Shown here one piece after another: positions 53,821-62,566 of a DNA stretch of 64,000 bases (position 1 is its first letter; the number at the start of each line of letters is the position of its first letter). Both the position numbers and the translations under genes were made by a program. This DNA is from Cellulomonas marina (GTDB lineage Bacteria > Actinomycetota > Actinomycetes > Actinomycetales > Cellulomonadaceae): positions 124,001 to 188,000 of the forward strand of contig NZ_FOKA01000004.1 in NCBI RefSeq assembly GCF_900111925.1, given 5' to 3'. Under the pieces are notes generated by a model that had not been told where the DNA came from, made no database searches, and saw nothing but the letters and a program-made list of their open reading frames with translations.

Positions 53821-53963
53821 CCCGTCGGGCCGCCGGGTCCGCCGGCTGCGTCCTGCCGACGGGCGGCTCACGCACGGGCGCGTCGAGCCGTCCCCAGCCC
53901 TCGCCACGAGTGCTCACCGCACGAGACGTGCGGGCAGCGCCGGGACCCGTCGGTCCGCCGCCC

Positions 53964-53969
53964 TAGCGT
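53964..53969 (+). promoter_or_regulatory. Leaderless -10 (TAGCGT) for the SAF-domain gene
   Basis: TAGCGT is followed by 7 nt and the GTG at 53977. Confidence 0.55.
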
Positions 53970-53976
53970 CCGCCGC

Positions 53977-54987
53977 GTGCAGCGGACCAGGGACCAGCAG
54001 ACCGGTGGCGACGGGCCGACCAGCGACCGCGGCCACGGGAGGCGGCGCCCGCGGTCGGCGCCGGTGCGGCTGCCCGTCGTGCCGCCGCACCGCGCGAGCA
54101 CCCGCAGCCGGGTCCGTGTGCTGCTGTGGCGGGCGCGGGTGCCGGCCGCTGCTCTGCTCGCGGGCGTCGCGGTGGCGTCCGCGCTCGCCGCGGTGCGCCC
54201 CGCGGACCCGCCGACGGTGCCGGTCGTCGTGGCGGCCCGCGCGCTGCCGCGCGGCGCGGTGGTCGCCGCCGCGGACGTCCGGGTCGCCGCACTGCCCCGG
54301 GGCACCGCACCGTCGGGCGCCTGGGCACGTCCCGATGACGTCGTCGGCCGGATCGGCGCGGTGGCGGTGCCCGTCGGCCTGCCCCTCGTGCCGGACCTGC
54401 TGCTCGACGGGGCCGCCGCCCCGCCGGGCACCGTCGTGGCGGCCGTCCCCGTCGCCGACGCCGCCATGGCGGCCTACCTGGTGCCGGGCATGAGGGTCGA
54501 CGTGCTCGCTCCGGCCGCGCCGACGACCGACGCCGTCGGCACGGCGGGCAGCTCGGTCCCGTCCGCGACGGTCGAGGACGGCGGCACGTCCGGCCCCGCG
54601 GTCGCGGCCGACACGGAGGCTGAGGCGGAGGCTGAGGCGGAGGCTGAGGCCGATGCGGCGGCAGCGCTGCCGGACCCGGCGGACGTCGTCACCCCGGGTG
54701 GGACGGGTCCCGGCCCGCGTGACGCCACCTCCTCCGGCCCGGCCGGCGCCCGCCTGGCCACGGCGGCGTTCGTGCTGCCGCCTCCCGCCGGGTCGGGGGG
54801 CGGCACCGCGGGCGCCGCGGGCTCGGGAGGCGGCCTGGTCGCCGGGCTCGCCGGTCCCGATGCCGGCGGGGGCGGCGGCAGCGCCGTCGTGGGCGGGTCC
54901 GTGCTGCTCGCGGTGGCACCGGCGGAGGCCGAGGTGCTCGTCGCCGCCGCCGCGACCGGCGGCCTGACGGTGCTCGTCGTGCCATGA
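53977..54987 (+). CDS. SAF-domain (CpaB/RcpC-like) membrane protein
   Basis: This encodes 336 residues from a leaderless-type GTG. An Arg-rich cytoplasmic N-terminus precedes one membrane segment (~52-70). A SAF domain follows (VPVVVAARALPRGAVVAAADV...VGRIGAVAVPVGLPLVPDLL, ~78-140), as in Flp-pilus CpaB/RcpC. The usual C-terminal part is interrupted by ~100 residues of low complexity: an (Glu-Ala)n run from a 12-bp repeat near 54615-54655 and Gly-rich linkers. No pilus genes are adjacent. Function unknown; it occupies the place between fmdB and mscL. Confidence 0.78.
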   Translation: MQRTRDQQTGGDGPTSDRGHGRRRPRSAPVRLPVVPPHRASTRSRVRVLLWRARVPAAALLAGVAVASALAAVRPADPPTVPVVVAARALPRGAVVAAADVRVAALPRGTAPSGAWARPDDVVGRIGAVAVPVGLPLVPDLLLDGAAAPPGTVVAAVPVADAAMAAYLVPGMRVDVLAPAAPTTDAVGTAGSSVPSATVEDGGTSGPAVAADTEAEAEAEAEAEADAAAALPDPADVVTPGGTGPGPRDATSSGPAGARLATAAFVLPPPAGSGGGTAGAAGSGGGLVAGLAGPDAGGGGGSAVVGGSVLLAVAPAEAEVLVAAAATGGLTVLVVP

Positions 54988-55093
54988 TCGCCGCCGTCGT
55001 CACCCGTCCGGGTGCGGACGCCCACCGGGGGGCCGGCGTGCGTCCTGCCCCCGGTCGCGGCCGACCCGCCATTCGAGCACAGGAGGACACCCC

Positions 55094-55654
55094 ATGACCG
55101 CTCCCGCCACCCGCGGCTACGAGGCGGCGCGCGAGTCGCTCGGCGCCGTCGGCAAGGTGCTGCAGGGCTTCCGCGAGTTCATCGCGCGCGGCAACGCGAT
55201 CGAGCTCGCGGTCGGCGTCGTCATCGGCAGCGCGTTCACCGCGATCGTCACCGTGCTGACGACCGCGTTCGTCAGCCCGCTGATCGGCTGGGTCTTCGGC
55301 ACCCCGAGCCTGGCCACCGGCTGGAAGATCGGGCCCTACAGCTGGTCGGACGACGCGGACCCGATCGACGCGGGCGCCATCGTCAACGCCCTCATCAGCT
55401 TCCTCCTGACGGCCGCCGCCGTGTACTTCCTCATCGTGCTGCCGCTCAACGCGCTCGCCGCCCGCCGCAAGAGCGGTCAGGCCGACGAGCCGAAGGCCCC
55501 GGCGGAGGACGTCTTGCTGCTCCAGGAGATCCGTGACCTGCTCGCCGCGCAGGCCACCCCGGCCCTGCGCAACGACACCGCGGCGGCCCCGGGGACGGTC
55601 GCCGGCGGCCCGGCGGCCCCGCCGACGCCGCGAGCCACCCCGCCGCAGGCCTGA
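55094..55654 (+). CDS. mscL: Large-conductance mechanosensitive channel
   Basis: This encodes 186 residues from an ATG at 55094 with GGAGG 7 nt upstream. The N-terminal amphipathic helix leads into FREFIARGNAIELAVGVVIGSAF (TM1) and AIVNALISFLLTAAAVYFLIVLP (TM2). The cytoplasmic helix EDVLLLQEIRDLL is conserved; a Pro/Ala tail extends it beyond the usual ~140 residues. It opens under membrane tension to release solutes during osmotic downshock. Confidence 0.95.
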   Translation: MTAPATRGYEAARESLGAVGKVLQGFREFIARGNAIELAVGVVIGSAFTAIVTVLTTAFVSPLIGWVFGTPSLATGWKIGPYSWSDDADPIDAGAIVNALISFLLTAAAVYFLIVLPLNALAARRKSGQADEPKAPAEDVLLLQEIRDLLAAQATPALRNDTAAAPGTVAGGPAAPPTPRATPPQA

Positions 55655-55753
55655 CGGACGCCTCGACCTTCGACGGCCGTGCCGCGAGGGGGTGGACCGC
55701 GCCGTGCCGGCCCGTACCTCGCGTGCCTCGTCGTGCCTCGTCGTCGGCCGACG

Positions 55754-55999
55754 TCACCAGTGGGGCGGCCGCTCCCGCGTGATGCGCTCGTCGTCGGCCG
55801 TGTCCGGCGCGCCCCAGCCGACGTCCGAGTCGTCCGGGCTGTGCGGCAGCCCGGACGACGACCTCGGCGGCGTGAGGGCGTCCCGCGGGGGCCGGTGCCC
55901 CTCGTCGGGGTCCGGTGCAGGTGCAGGTGCAGGTGCAGGTGCAGGGAGGCTCGCGCGGAGCACGGACTCGTCGTCGCCGACCGTGCCGGCCGGGCGCAC
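55754..55999 (-). CDS. Small acidic protein with conserved-looking C-terminus, hypothetical
   Basis: This encodes up to 81 residues from a GTG at 55999; the frame is open further upstream and no Shine-Dalgarno is evident, so the start is uncertain. A Pro-Ala repeat (CAGGTG hexamers, ~55915-55950) precedes an acidic region and the end DDERITRERPPHW. Small actinobacterial proteins of unknown function often end in a similar R-x-x-P-P-H motif, which favours a real gene. It follows the giant helicase-like gene with a 65-nt gap and may be co-transcribed. Confidence 0.5.
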   Translation of the reverse strand: MRPAGTVGDDESVLRASLPAPAPAPAPAPDPDEGHRPPRDALTPPRSSSGLPHSPDDSDVGWGAPDTADDERITRERPPHW

Positions 56000-56064
56000 G
56001 GCCCGGCGCGACCCGCGCCGCGTGGGGCGCGACGGGCCGTGATCGGACGCCGGACCCTGCCCGG

Positions 56065-59000
56065 TCAGGACAGCGCCCGCACGATCGCGGCGCGCACGGC
56101 CTGGTCGATGCGGAAGCTGCGGCGGGTGACGCCGAGCTCGGCCCGCAGCGCGTCGGCGAGCTCCTCCCGCGAGCGGTCGAGCCCGTCGGACCGCAGCCAG
56201 GCGAGCAGGTCGTCGAGCTGGTCGTCCGAGTAGGCGCTGATGGGCAGGCCGGGACGGACGTCCGGTCGGGGCAGGACCGGGACGGCCAGCGTCGGCTGCT
56301 CGACGAGCACCAGCCGCGCCGCGGCGGGACGTCGGGCCGACGCCGGCTCAGCGCCCGGCCCGCCACCCGCCGGCCCGTCACCCGCCGGCGCCGCGGCCGC
56401 GGTCGCCGCCGCCGCCTCCCGGGTCGCCGGAGCCGCGTCGACGACCGCCGCGGCCGCGGCCGTGGTCGCGGGGGCCTCGCCAGTGGTCGTCGCGTCCGCC
56501 TCGGCGGTCGTCCGGTGCGCGTCCTCCGACCCCACCGTCGCCGACCCGGCGCTCGACGAGCCGGGCTCGACACCCTCGGGCTCGACGCCCTCCGGCTCGA
56601 CGTGCTCGGGCTCGGCGCCCTCCGGCTCGACGCCCTCCCCATCGACGTCCGTCGGTGCCGTCGGGGGCGCCAGCGGGTCCAGCACCTCGTCGGGCTCGTC
56701 GTCGACCGGGACGGGCACGACGGCCACGGTGCCGGTCTGCGCCGCGCGTTGCGCCGTCGGCGCGGGGACCAGCGCGTGCACGGCGCGGCGGATGCGGTCC
56801 ACCTCGGCCGCGGGGTCGAGGAACGCCGCCGCCGACCACACCCGCACGACGGACCAGCCGAGCCGCTCGAGCCGCTCGGGCACCTGCCGGTCGCGGACGC
56901 GCACGCTCGGCTCGGCGACGTAGGCGGCGTCGTCGGTGAGCACGGCGACCAGCAGGCGGTCCGGCACGTCCGGGTGCCCCACCGCCAGCGGGATGCGCGT
57001 GCCCCCGGGGATCCCGTGGTCGACGACCACCGTGAGCCCGTGCCGCCAGAGCCGGTCCGCCAGGTCGAGGACCAGGCGGTCCGGCACGCCGGGGACGTCC
57101 TCGCGCGGGGCAGCACCGGCAGGGCCAGCCGTCGCGTCGTCGCCGCCCGCCCGGGCCCGGGACCCGCCTGACGCCGCCGCGTGCTCGCCCCGGGGCGCGG
57201 AGGCGTCGGCGACGGCCTCGTCGGACGCGGCGCGGCTGACGGACCCCACGACCGCCGCGGCCGCCGCGATGGCGGACCCCGCCGGGGCGGTCGCGTCGGC
57301 GACGTCGGGCAGCGGCTCCCACGTCCGGGTGCTGCCGCCCGCACGGTCGCGGGCGAACGCGAGCAGGTCGCGCAGGAGGTGCGCCCCGGGGCCGCGGGTC
57401 CGGTGCGGGTCGAGGTCGTCGGCGCCGAAGCAGCTGACCACCGTCAGCCGGCGGCGGGTGGCGGCGAGGGTGTCGAGCAGCAGCCGCTCGCCCCCCGGCG
57501 CGCTGACGGGGCCGAAGCGGTGCAGGACCCGGCGGTGCGGGGTGCGGCCCAGGCCCAGCGACAGCACGACGGCCTCGCGCCGCAGCCCGGCGACGTTCGT
57601 GACGTCCGTGACGAGGAACGGCTCGGGCCGGGCCGCGTCGAAGAACGCGCCCAGCGCGGGGTTGTCGCGCACCTCGGACAGCACCGCCTCGGCCACGCGC
57701 TCCGCGTGCACCGGGGACACCGTGACCACCGCGAGGGACTCCGCCGGCCGCGTCAGCGCGTGCGAGATGACGAGGTCGACGACCCGCTCGACCTCCTCGC
57801 GCGTCGACTCCACCGTGCCCGTGGCCTCCGACGGCATGCCGGTGCCGTCGACGACCTCGTGGTGCACGAGCGGCTCCGTCGTCGGCAAGGGTGTCGCGCG
57901 CAGGACGCCGCCGTACCCGTGCCGGGCCAGGAAGTCGGTGAGGTAGGGGTCGCGCCGCGAGGCGTCGGCGGGGATGGACACGGACGGCAGGACCTCCGCC
58001 AGCTCCGCCACCGCGGACCCCGGCGCGCACCGCGCGTCCCCGACGACGACGACCTGCCGCCCCCGCGCCAGCGCCGACAGCGTCACCTCGACGTGCAGGT
58101 CCGCGGCGGCGTCGAGCACGACGAGGTCGACGCACCGCGCCGCGGGCAGCACCTGCGGCACGAGCATGGGACTCGCCGCCACGACCGGCCGCAGCCGCGG
58201 CGCCACGTCGGGGTGCGCCGCCACCGTCTCGCGCAGGGAGTGCAGCCGCTCCTCCACCAGCTCGGCGAAGAGGCTCTCGACCTGCTGGGGGTGCGCGGCC
58301 ACGGCCGCGCGCACCCCGCGGACGACCGCGCCGAGCACGGGCCCGGACAGCGACGCCACGTGCGAGCGGTCCAGCGCCGCGTACCGCGCCGCGAGCGCCC
58401 CGAGCGCGACCCCGTCCTGCCCGGCGAGCGCAGGGTCGTCGCCGAGCACGCCCTCGAAGACGGTGGACCACCACGCGAGGTCGAGCTCCGCCGCGGCCAG
58501 CCCCGCCCCCACCCGGCGGTCGGTGAGGTCGGCGACGAGGTCGCCGAGCCCCGCGGCCCGCAGGCGGTGCAGCACGACCGTGCGCTCCGGCAGCCCGACG
58601 AGCCCGGCCGCACCGGCCCGCAGCCGCTCCAGGCGCGCGACGAGGTCGGGCAGCGGCGTGCGCGCCAGGTCACCGCCCTCGGGCGTGCCGGCCAGCACGT
58701 GCGCGAGCGCCTGGACGTCCGCGCGGACGCCGGCGTGCTCCTCGACGACCTGCTGCAGGGCCTCGGGCAGCCGCGGCCACCCGCCGGACGGGCAGCGCGC
58801 CTGCCACGCGTCGCGCTGCTCCTGCACGCGCACGAGCGCGGCGTGCAGGTCCGCGACCGGCCGGCCGAGCCGCACCATGTCGCGCGCCTGGCGGCGCAGC
58901 CGGCGGCGGGTCCAGAAGCCGAGCGTCACGCCGTGGCTCTCGCGCCACGCGCGGTCGGCGGTGGCGGCGACGAGGTCGGCGGCCGTCCGCTCGAACACGA

Positions 59001-60957
59001 GCGGCACGAACGTGTCGAGCGAGGTGCGGATGTCCTCGAGCAGCGCGAGCTGCTCGGCCCAGCCGGCCAGCGTCGTCGCGGGCGCGAGCCCCGTCTCGGC
59101 CGCCACGGCCGCGACGTGCCCGCGCAGCGCGGGCAGCCCGGTGTCCAGCAGCCGGTCCAGGCGGTGCCGGGCGACGTCGGCCTCGTCGTCGGTCCGCAGG
59201 TCGGCGCCGTACCAGGGGCTCGCCGCGGCGCGCGGCGTGAAGGCGTCCAGAGCGGCGGCCCGGGCCAGGTCGGCACCCAGGGCGGCCCGGCGCTCGGCAC
59301 CGAGCGCCGCGGCGACCGCGCGCGGCAGCCGGACGCGCGTCCGGGGGGCCGGCCGGGCGGCCGTGAGGCGCGCGAGCTCCTGCAGCGCGTCGTAGGCCGA
59401 CACGCCCCACGGCTCCCGGACCGCGTGCAACCCGACGACCCCGGCCCGCAGCCGCTCGCGGTGCGCGACGAGCTCCGTGCGCAGGGAGGCGAGCCCGGCC
59501 TCGTCGACGACGGGCTCCTCGAGCGTGAGGGCGCCGAGCAGGCGGCGGGAGGCGGTGGCGCGCCAGCCGGCGTCCGGCGCGACGTCGAGCAGCAGGTCGC
59601 CGACACCCAGCGCGTCGAGCCGCGCGGCCAGCGCCGCCGCGGCCCGCCGGTGCCCGGGCACGTAGAGCACGGTGCGGCCGGAGGCGGCGGCGTCCGTGAC
59701 GAGCGCGGCGACCGTGCCCGTGGTGTCGGCGCCGGCGGGGGCGTCGACGAAGAGGTGGGCGCCCGTCGCCACGACGTCGAGCACGTGCTGCTGCGCCGGG
59801 TCGAGGTCGCCGACGCCGCGCTCCGCCCCCGGGTCGCGGTCACCCCGCACGGGCTCCGGCAGCGGCCGGCGGACCGCGGCGGCGGCGTCCTCCACACCGG
59901 CGAGGGCGGCGAGCACCTCGTGCCCGGGGACGAGGTCGGTCAGCGCGTCGAGGTCGTCGACGAGCACCTGGCCCGGGTGCACGAAGGCCCCGACGACCAC
60001 GCGCTCGGCCAGCGCGAAGCCCGGGAGCACGGCCGCCCCCAGCGCCTCGACGCGGGCGAGCGCGGGCCCGGCGTCGAACCGGCCGCCGTCGAAGGTGCCG
60101 CGCGCCAGCGCGGCGGGGTCCAGCAGCGCACCGCGCGAGCGCAGCGCCCGGGCGAGCACCGGGTTGAGCTCGACGGCGGGCTCGAGCTCGAGCTCGTGGT
60201 CGCTCTCCGCCGTGCCCCGGGGGCGCAGCGTCACCGGTCGGAGCAGCACGGGGGCGCGCACGGTCCGCGGCGCCGGGGTCGCCGCAGCCGGCGCCCCCGT
60301 CCCCTCTGCGCCCGGCAGGGGCGCGGCGTCCGCCCCGCTCGCGTCCGCCGGGGCGGCCGCGGCCCCGTCCCCGACCGCGGACGCCAGGACGTCGAGGTCG
60401 TCACCGGGAGCGCCCGTCGCGCCGTCGTCGGTCCAGGTCGCCACGCCGATCGCCAGGTAGGTCGGCGCGATGCCCCACCGCTGCGCGAACGCGGCCGCAC
60501 GCGTGCTGACCGCGCGCGCCCGTCGCCGGGCCGTCGCGGCCGCACCGCCCTCGCGGACGAGGCTCGACAGCCGGGTCGGCCGGCCCGCGAACAGCTGCGC
60601 CATGCCCGACGGGTGGGCGGAGGACAGGTCGAGCGCCGCGTCGCCGAGGAGGTCGACATCGGCCAGCGTCGACCCGCCGGCGAGCTCGACGAGCCCGGCG
60701 CGCCACGTGGCGACCGCGCCCTCGACGAGCTCCGCGTCGGAGGGCGGCGCCACGAGCGCGACGACCGCGTCACCCGCCCGGTCCGTGGACGTGGTCGTCG
60801 ACGCGGCGGCGGCGTCCGTGCCGACGGCGCTGTCCGACGACGGTGCGGCCTCGTCGGCAGCGGGGTGGGGGAGGGTGCCGTCGGCGGCCGGACGGGCCCC
60901 GCCGGACGGCCCGCCGTCCTGCGGACCCGGGCGCGGGGTGCGGGCGGGGACGATCAT
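56065..60957 (-). CDS. Giant SF1-helicase-like protein with C-terminal Vsr/MTES_1575 nuclease-like domain, active sites eroded
   Basis: This encodes 1630 residues from a leaderless ATG at 60957. A divergent DUF4011-like N-terminal region (~75-330) precedes an SF1-type helicase core (~370-1230). Where Walker A should read GxGKT it reads DAPAGADTTGTVAAL; Walker B/DEA reads VVLDAAADL; motif III is VVVGDARCAPGSA. The C-terminal MTES_1575-type REase region (~1330-1430) has RIPLAVGHP and LVAVLTDDAAY where active relatives have RIDLAV and GIECDG-like residues, then RLERLGWSVVRVWS. Between them lie acidic low-complexity segments, including EPEGV repeats (~56560-56640). The last ~60 residues form a small helical domain. 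Intact architecture with degenerate catalysis suggests a scaffold, sensor or pseudoenzyme. No partner gene is obvious. Confidence 0.8.
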   Translation of the reverse strand: MIVPARTPRPGPQDGGPSGGARPAADGTLPHPAADEAAPSSDSAVGTDAAAASTTTSTDRAGDAVVALVAPPSDAELVEGAVATWRAGLVELAGGSTLADVDLLGDAALDLSSAHPSGMAQLFAGRPTRLSSLVREGGAAATARRRARAVSTRAAAFAQRWGIAPTYLAIGVATWTDDGATGAPGDDLDVLASAVGDGAAAAPADASGADAAPLPGAEGTGAPAAATPAPRTVRAPVLLRPVTLRPRGTAESDHELELEPAVELNPVLARALRSRGALLDPAALARGTFDGGRFDAGPALARVEALGAAVLPGFALAERVVVGAFVHPGQVLVDDLDALTDLVPGHEVLAALAGVEDAAAAVRRPLPEPVRGDRDPGAERGVGDLDPAQQHVLDVVATGAHLFVDAPAGADTTGTVAALVTDAAASGRTVLYVPGHRRAAAALAARLDALGVGDLLLDVAPDAGWRATASRRLLGALTLEEPVVDEAGLASLRTELVAHRERLRAGVVGLHAVREPWGVSAYDALQELARLTAARPAPRTRVRLPRAVAAALGAERRAALGADLARAAALDAFTPRAAASPWYGADLRTDDEADVARHRLDRLLDTGLPALRGHVAAVAAETGLAPATTLAGWAEQLALLEDIRTSLDTFVPLVFERTAADLVAATADRAWRESHGVTLGFWTRRRLRRQARDMVRLGRPVADLHAALVRVQEQRDAWQARCPSGGWPRLPEALQQVVEEHAGVRADVQALAHVLAGTPEGGDLARTPLPDLVARLERLRAGAAGLVGLPERTVVLHRLRAAGLGDLVADLTDRRVGAGLAAAELDLAWWSTVFEGVLGDDPALAGQDGVALGALAARYAALDRSHVASLSGPVLGAVVRGVRAAVAAHPQQVESLFAELVEERLHSLRETVAAHPDVAPRLRPVVAASPMLVPQVLPAARCVDLVVLDAAADLHVEVTLSALARGRQVVVVGDARCAPGSAVAELAEVLPSVSIPADASRRDPYLTDFLARHGYGGVLRATPLPTTEPLVHHEVVDGTGMPSEATGTVESTREEVERVVDLVISHALTRPAESLAVVTVSPVHAERVAEAVLSEVRDNPALGAFFDAARPEPFLVTDVTNVAGLRREAVVLSLGLGRTPHRRVLHRFGPVSAPGGERLLLDTLAATRRRLTVVSCFGADDLDPHRTRGPGAHLLRDLLAFARDRAGGSTRTWEPLPDVADATAPAGSAIAAAAAVVGSVSRAASDEAVADASAPRGEHAAASGGSRARAGGDDATAGPAGAAPREDVPGVPDRLVLDLADRLWRHGLTVVVDHGIPGGTRIPLAVGHPDVPDRLLVAVLTDDAAYVAEPSVRVRDRQVPERLERLGWSVVRVWSAAAFLDPAAEVDRIRRAVHALVPAPTAQRAAQTGTVAVVPVPVDDEPDEVLDPLAPPTAPTDVDGEGVEPEGAEPEHVEPEGVEPEGVEPGSSSAGSATVGSEDAHRTTAEADATTTGEAPATTAAAAAVVDAAPATREAAAATAAAAPAGDGPAGGGPGAEPASARRPAAARLVLVEQPTLAVPVLPRPDVRPGLPISAYSDDQLDDLLAWLRSDGLDRSREELADALRAELGVTRRSFRIDQAVRAAIVRALS

Positions 60958-60963
60958 GGCTGC

Positions 60964-60969
60964 ACGCTA
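60964..60969 (-). promoter_or_regulatory. Leaderless -10 (TAGCGT) for the helicase-like gene
   Basis: On the minus strand TAGCGT is followed by 6 nt and the ATG at 60957. Confidence 0.6.
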
Positions 60970-61591
60970 CGGGCGGACGTGGCCCGCGCCGGGGAAGCAC
61001 GCCGTGGTGCCCGGGCACGAGCCCGTCCGCGCGACCGGCCCCCGAGCGCGAGTCCGCCCCGCACGACGACGGCCCGCCCGCGGGGCAGCGGGACGGGCCG
61101 GAGATGAGAGACGGTGCGCACCGCGCAGGGGGCAGGCGATGCGCACCGTCCGGAGAGATGGTGCCCTCCCCAGGGGCACCCTGTCCAACCCCTGCCGGGG
61201 CCGAGGTCCATGTCGTCGCATGAGACCTGCCTCACACCGCGGCTCGCGCGCCTACCGAAACGGTTCTGCGACGGTGTCATCCGTTGCCGGACACCCGTGT
61301 CCGCCTGACGTGCGCAGACGTCCCCACGGCGGCCGCGAGGAGGGCCACCGGCACGCGCGCCGCACGGCCCCTGCGACGACCCCCTCGCACCACGCCCTCC
61401 CTCCCGGGGGACCCCGGCGCGACGAGGGGCCCGCGCCGCACTCCCGAGCCGCTGGAGCGGACCTTGTTTCTCCCGTCGGAGAGATGCCCGTGCGTACGCA
61501 CCGTGGATCGAGTCCTCCGCGTGACCCGGCGCGGCGGACTCCTCGCCTGCGGGCGGGGCGCGCCGCGCCGACCCTGCCGCGTGCCGGGTCG
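60970..61591. other. 622-nt non-coding region with several hairpins
   Basis: No supported gene. Inverted repeats: ~61068-61101 (12-13 bp with one bulge), 61110-61120 with 61140-61150 (11 bp perfect), 61160-61166 with 61174-61180 (7 bp), and CGGACAC-N2-GTGTCCG (61288-61303). The first two may terminate transcripts of the TetR pair; the last looks like an operator. The cluster could equally be a structured RNA. It does not match SRP RNA, tmRNA or RNase P cores by eye. Confidence 0.4.
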
Positions 61592-62566
61592 TCAGGCGCC
61601 GTCGCGCGGCTCCCAGTCGGGGTCCGGCTCGGTGAAGCGCTCGACGAGGGCCACCACGGCCAGCGCCACGACGTGCCACTCCTCGTCGCCGTCCGGCCCC
61701 GGCAGCGTCGTCACGACGTCCAGCTCGGCGCTGACGGACCGCCGCAGCGCGAACCCCTCGACCACGGCCGCACCCGCCGTCGCCAGGGTGCGGCAGGAGG
61801 GGACGTGCGCGCGGAGCCGGAAGCCCGCGGTCCCGAGCAGCAGCTCGTAGAACTGCGCGGTGCGCCCGATGAAGGCGTCCTCGGCCGCCTCGAGCGCCGT
61901 CTGCACACGAGCCCGCGCGGCGGCGTCGCGCAGTCCGGTGCCCGTGGCGGTCAGGGCGACGAAGGTGTCCCACTGCGCGGCCGCCGTGAGGTCCTCGTAC
62001 GTCCGTCTCGTCGCGTCCCGCAGGACGGCGTGCAGCAGGGCGCGGCGCCCGTCCACGTCCCGCCGCACGGGTGCGGCCGAGGCGAGCCGCGCCCGCGTGG
62101 CCGCGCCGACGTCGTCGAAGAAGGACGCGGCCCCCTGCCACGCCGGCCCCGCGAGCTCGCACAGCAGGTCGAGCGCGAACGCCTCCTTCGTCGGCCACGC
62201 GCGGTAGGCGGTGGTCCGCGCCACGCCCGCGGCCCGGACGACGTGGTCCAGCGGCGGCAGGCCGGGCACGACCGCGAGCCCGCCGGCCTCGACGACCATG
62301 CGCGTGGCGGCGTCGAGCATGCGCCGCCGCACCGGCAGGTCGACGTCGTCCGCCCTCTCGGGGTCCGGTGGTACGGCCTGTCCCACGTCGGGGCCCGTTG
62401 TCGCATCCGGCGCCGGTTCTCGGTAGGGTCCCGCCAGGTCCTCCCGCGCAGGGGGCGGCGGGGACCCGGCCGCGGGGGCGGGGCCGGGCACGCCCGAGCC
62501 CGCCCCCGCGGCCCTCTCCGTCACCGGTCCCACGGTCAGCCCCGCCGTCGGCCCCGCGTCCGTCAC
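61592..62566 (-). CDS. TetR-like regulator, second of a tandem pair
   Basis: This encodes about 324 residues from a GTG at 62566 overlapping the previous stop (GTGA). About 75 residues of Pro/Ala/Asp-rich sequence precede the helix-turn-helix (~80-130): RRRMLDAATRMVVEAGGLAV, LDHVVRAAGVARTTAYRAWPTKEAF. The C-terminal ~190 residues parallel those of the upstream gene (CELAGPAWQG, VVEGFALRRSVS, EWHVVALAVVALVERFTEPDPD). It is longer than typical TetR proteins (~200). The pair is probably a duplication. Targets unknown. Confidence 0.78.
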   Translation of the reverse strand: MTDAGPTAGLTVGPVTERAAGAGSGVPGPAPAAGSPPPPAREDLAGPYREPAPDATTGPDVGQAVPPDPERADDVDLPVRRRMLDAATRMVVEAGGLAVVPGLPPLDHVVRAAGVARTTAYRAWPTKEAFALDLLCELAGPAWQGAASFFDDVGAATRARLASAAPVRRDVDGRRALLHAVLRDATRRTYEDLTAAAQWDTFVALTATGTGLRDAAARARVQTALEAAEDAFIGRTAQFYELLLGTAGFRLRAHVPSCRTLATAGAAVVEGFALRRSVSAELDVVTTLPGPDGDEEWHVVALAVVALVERFTEPDPDWEPRDGA

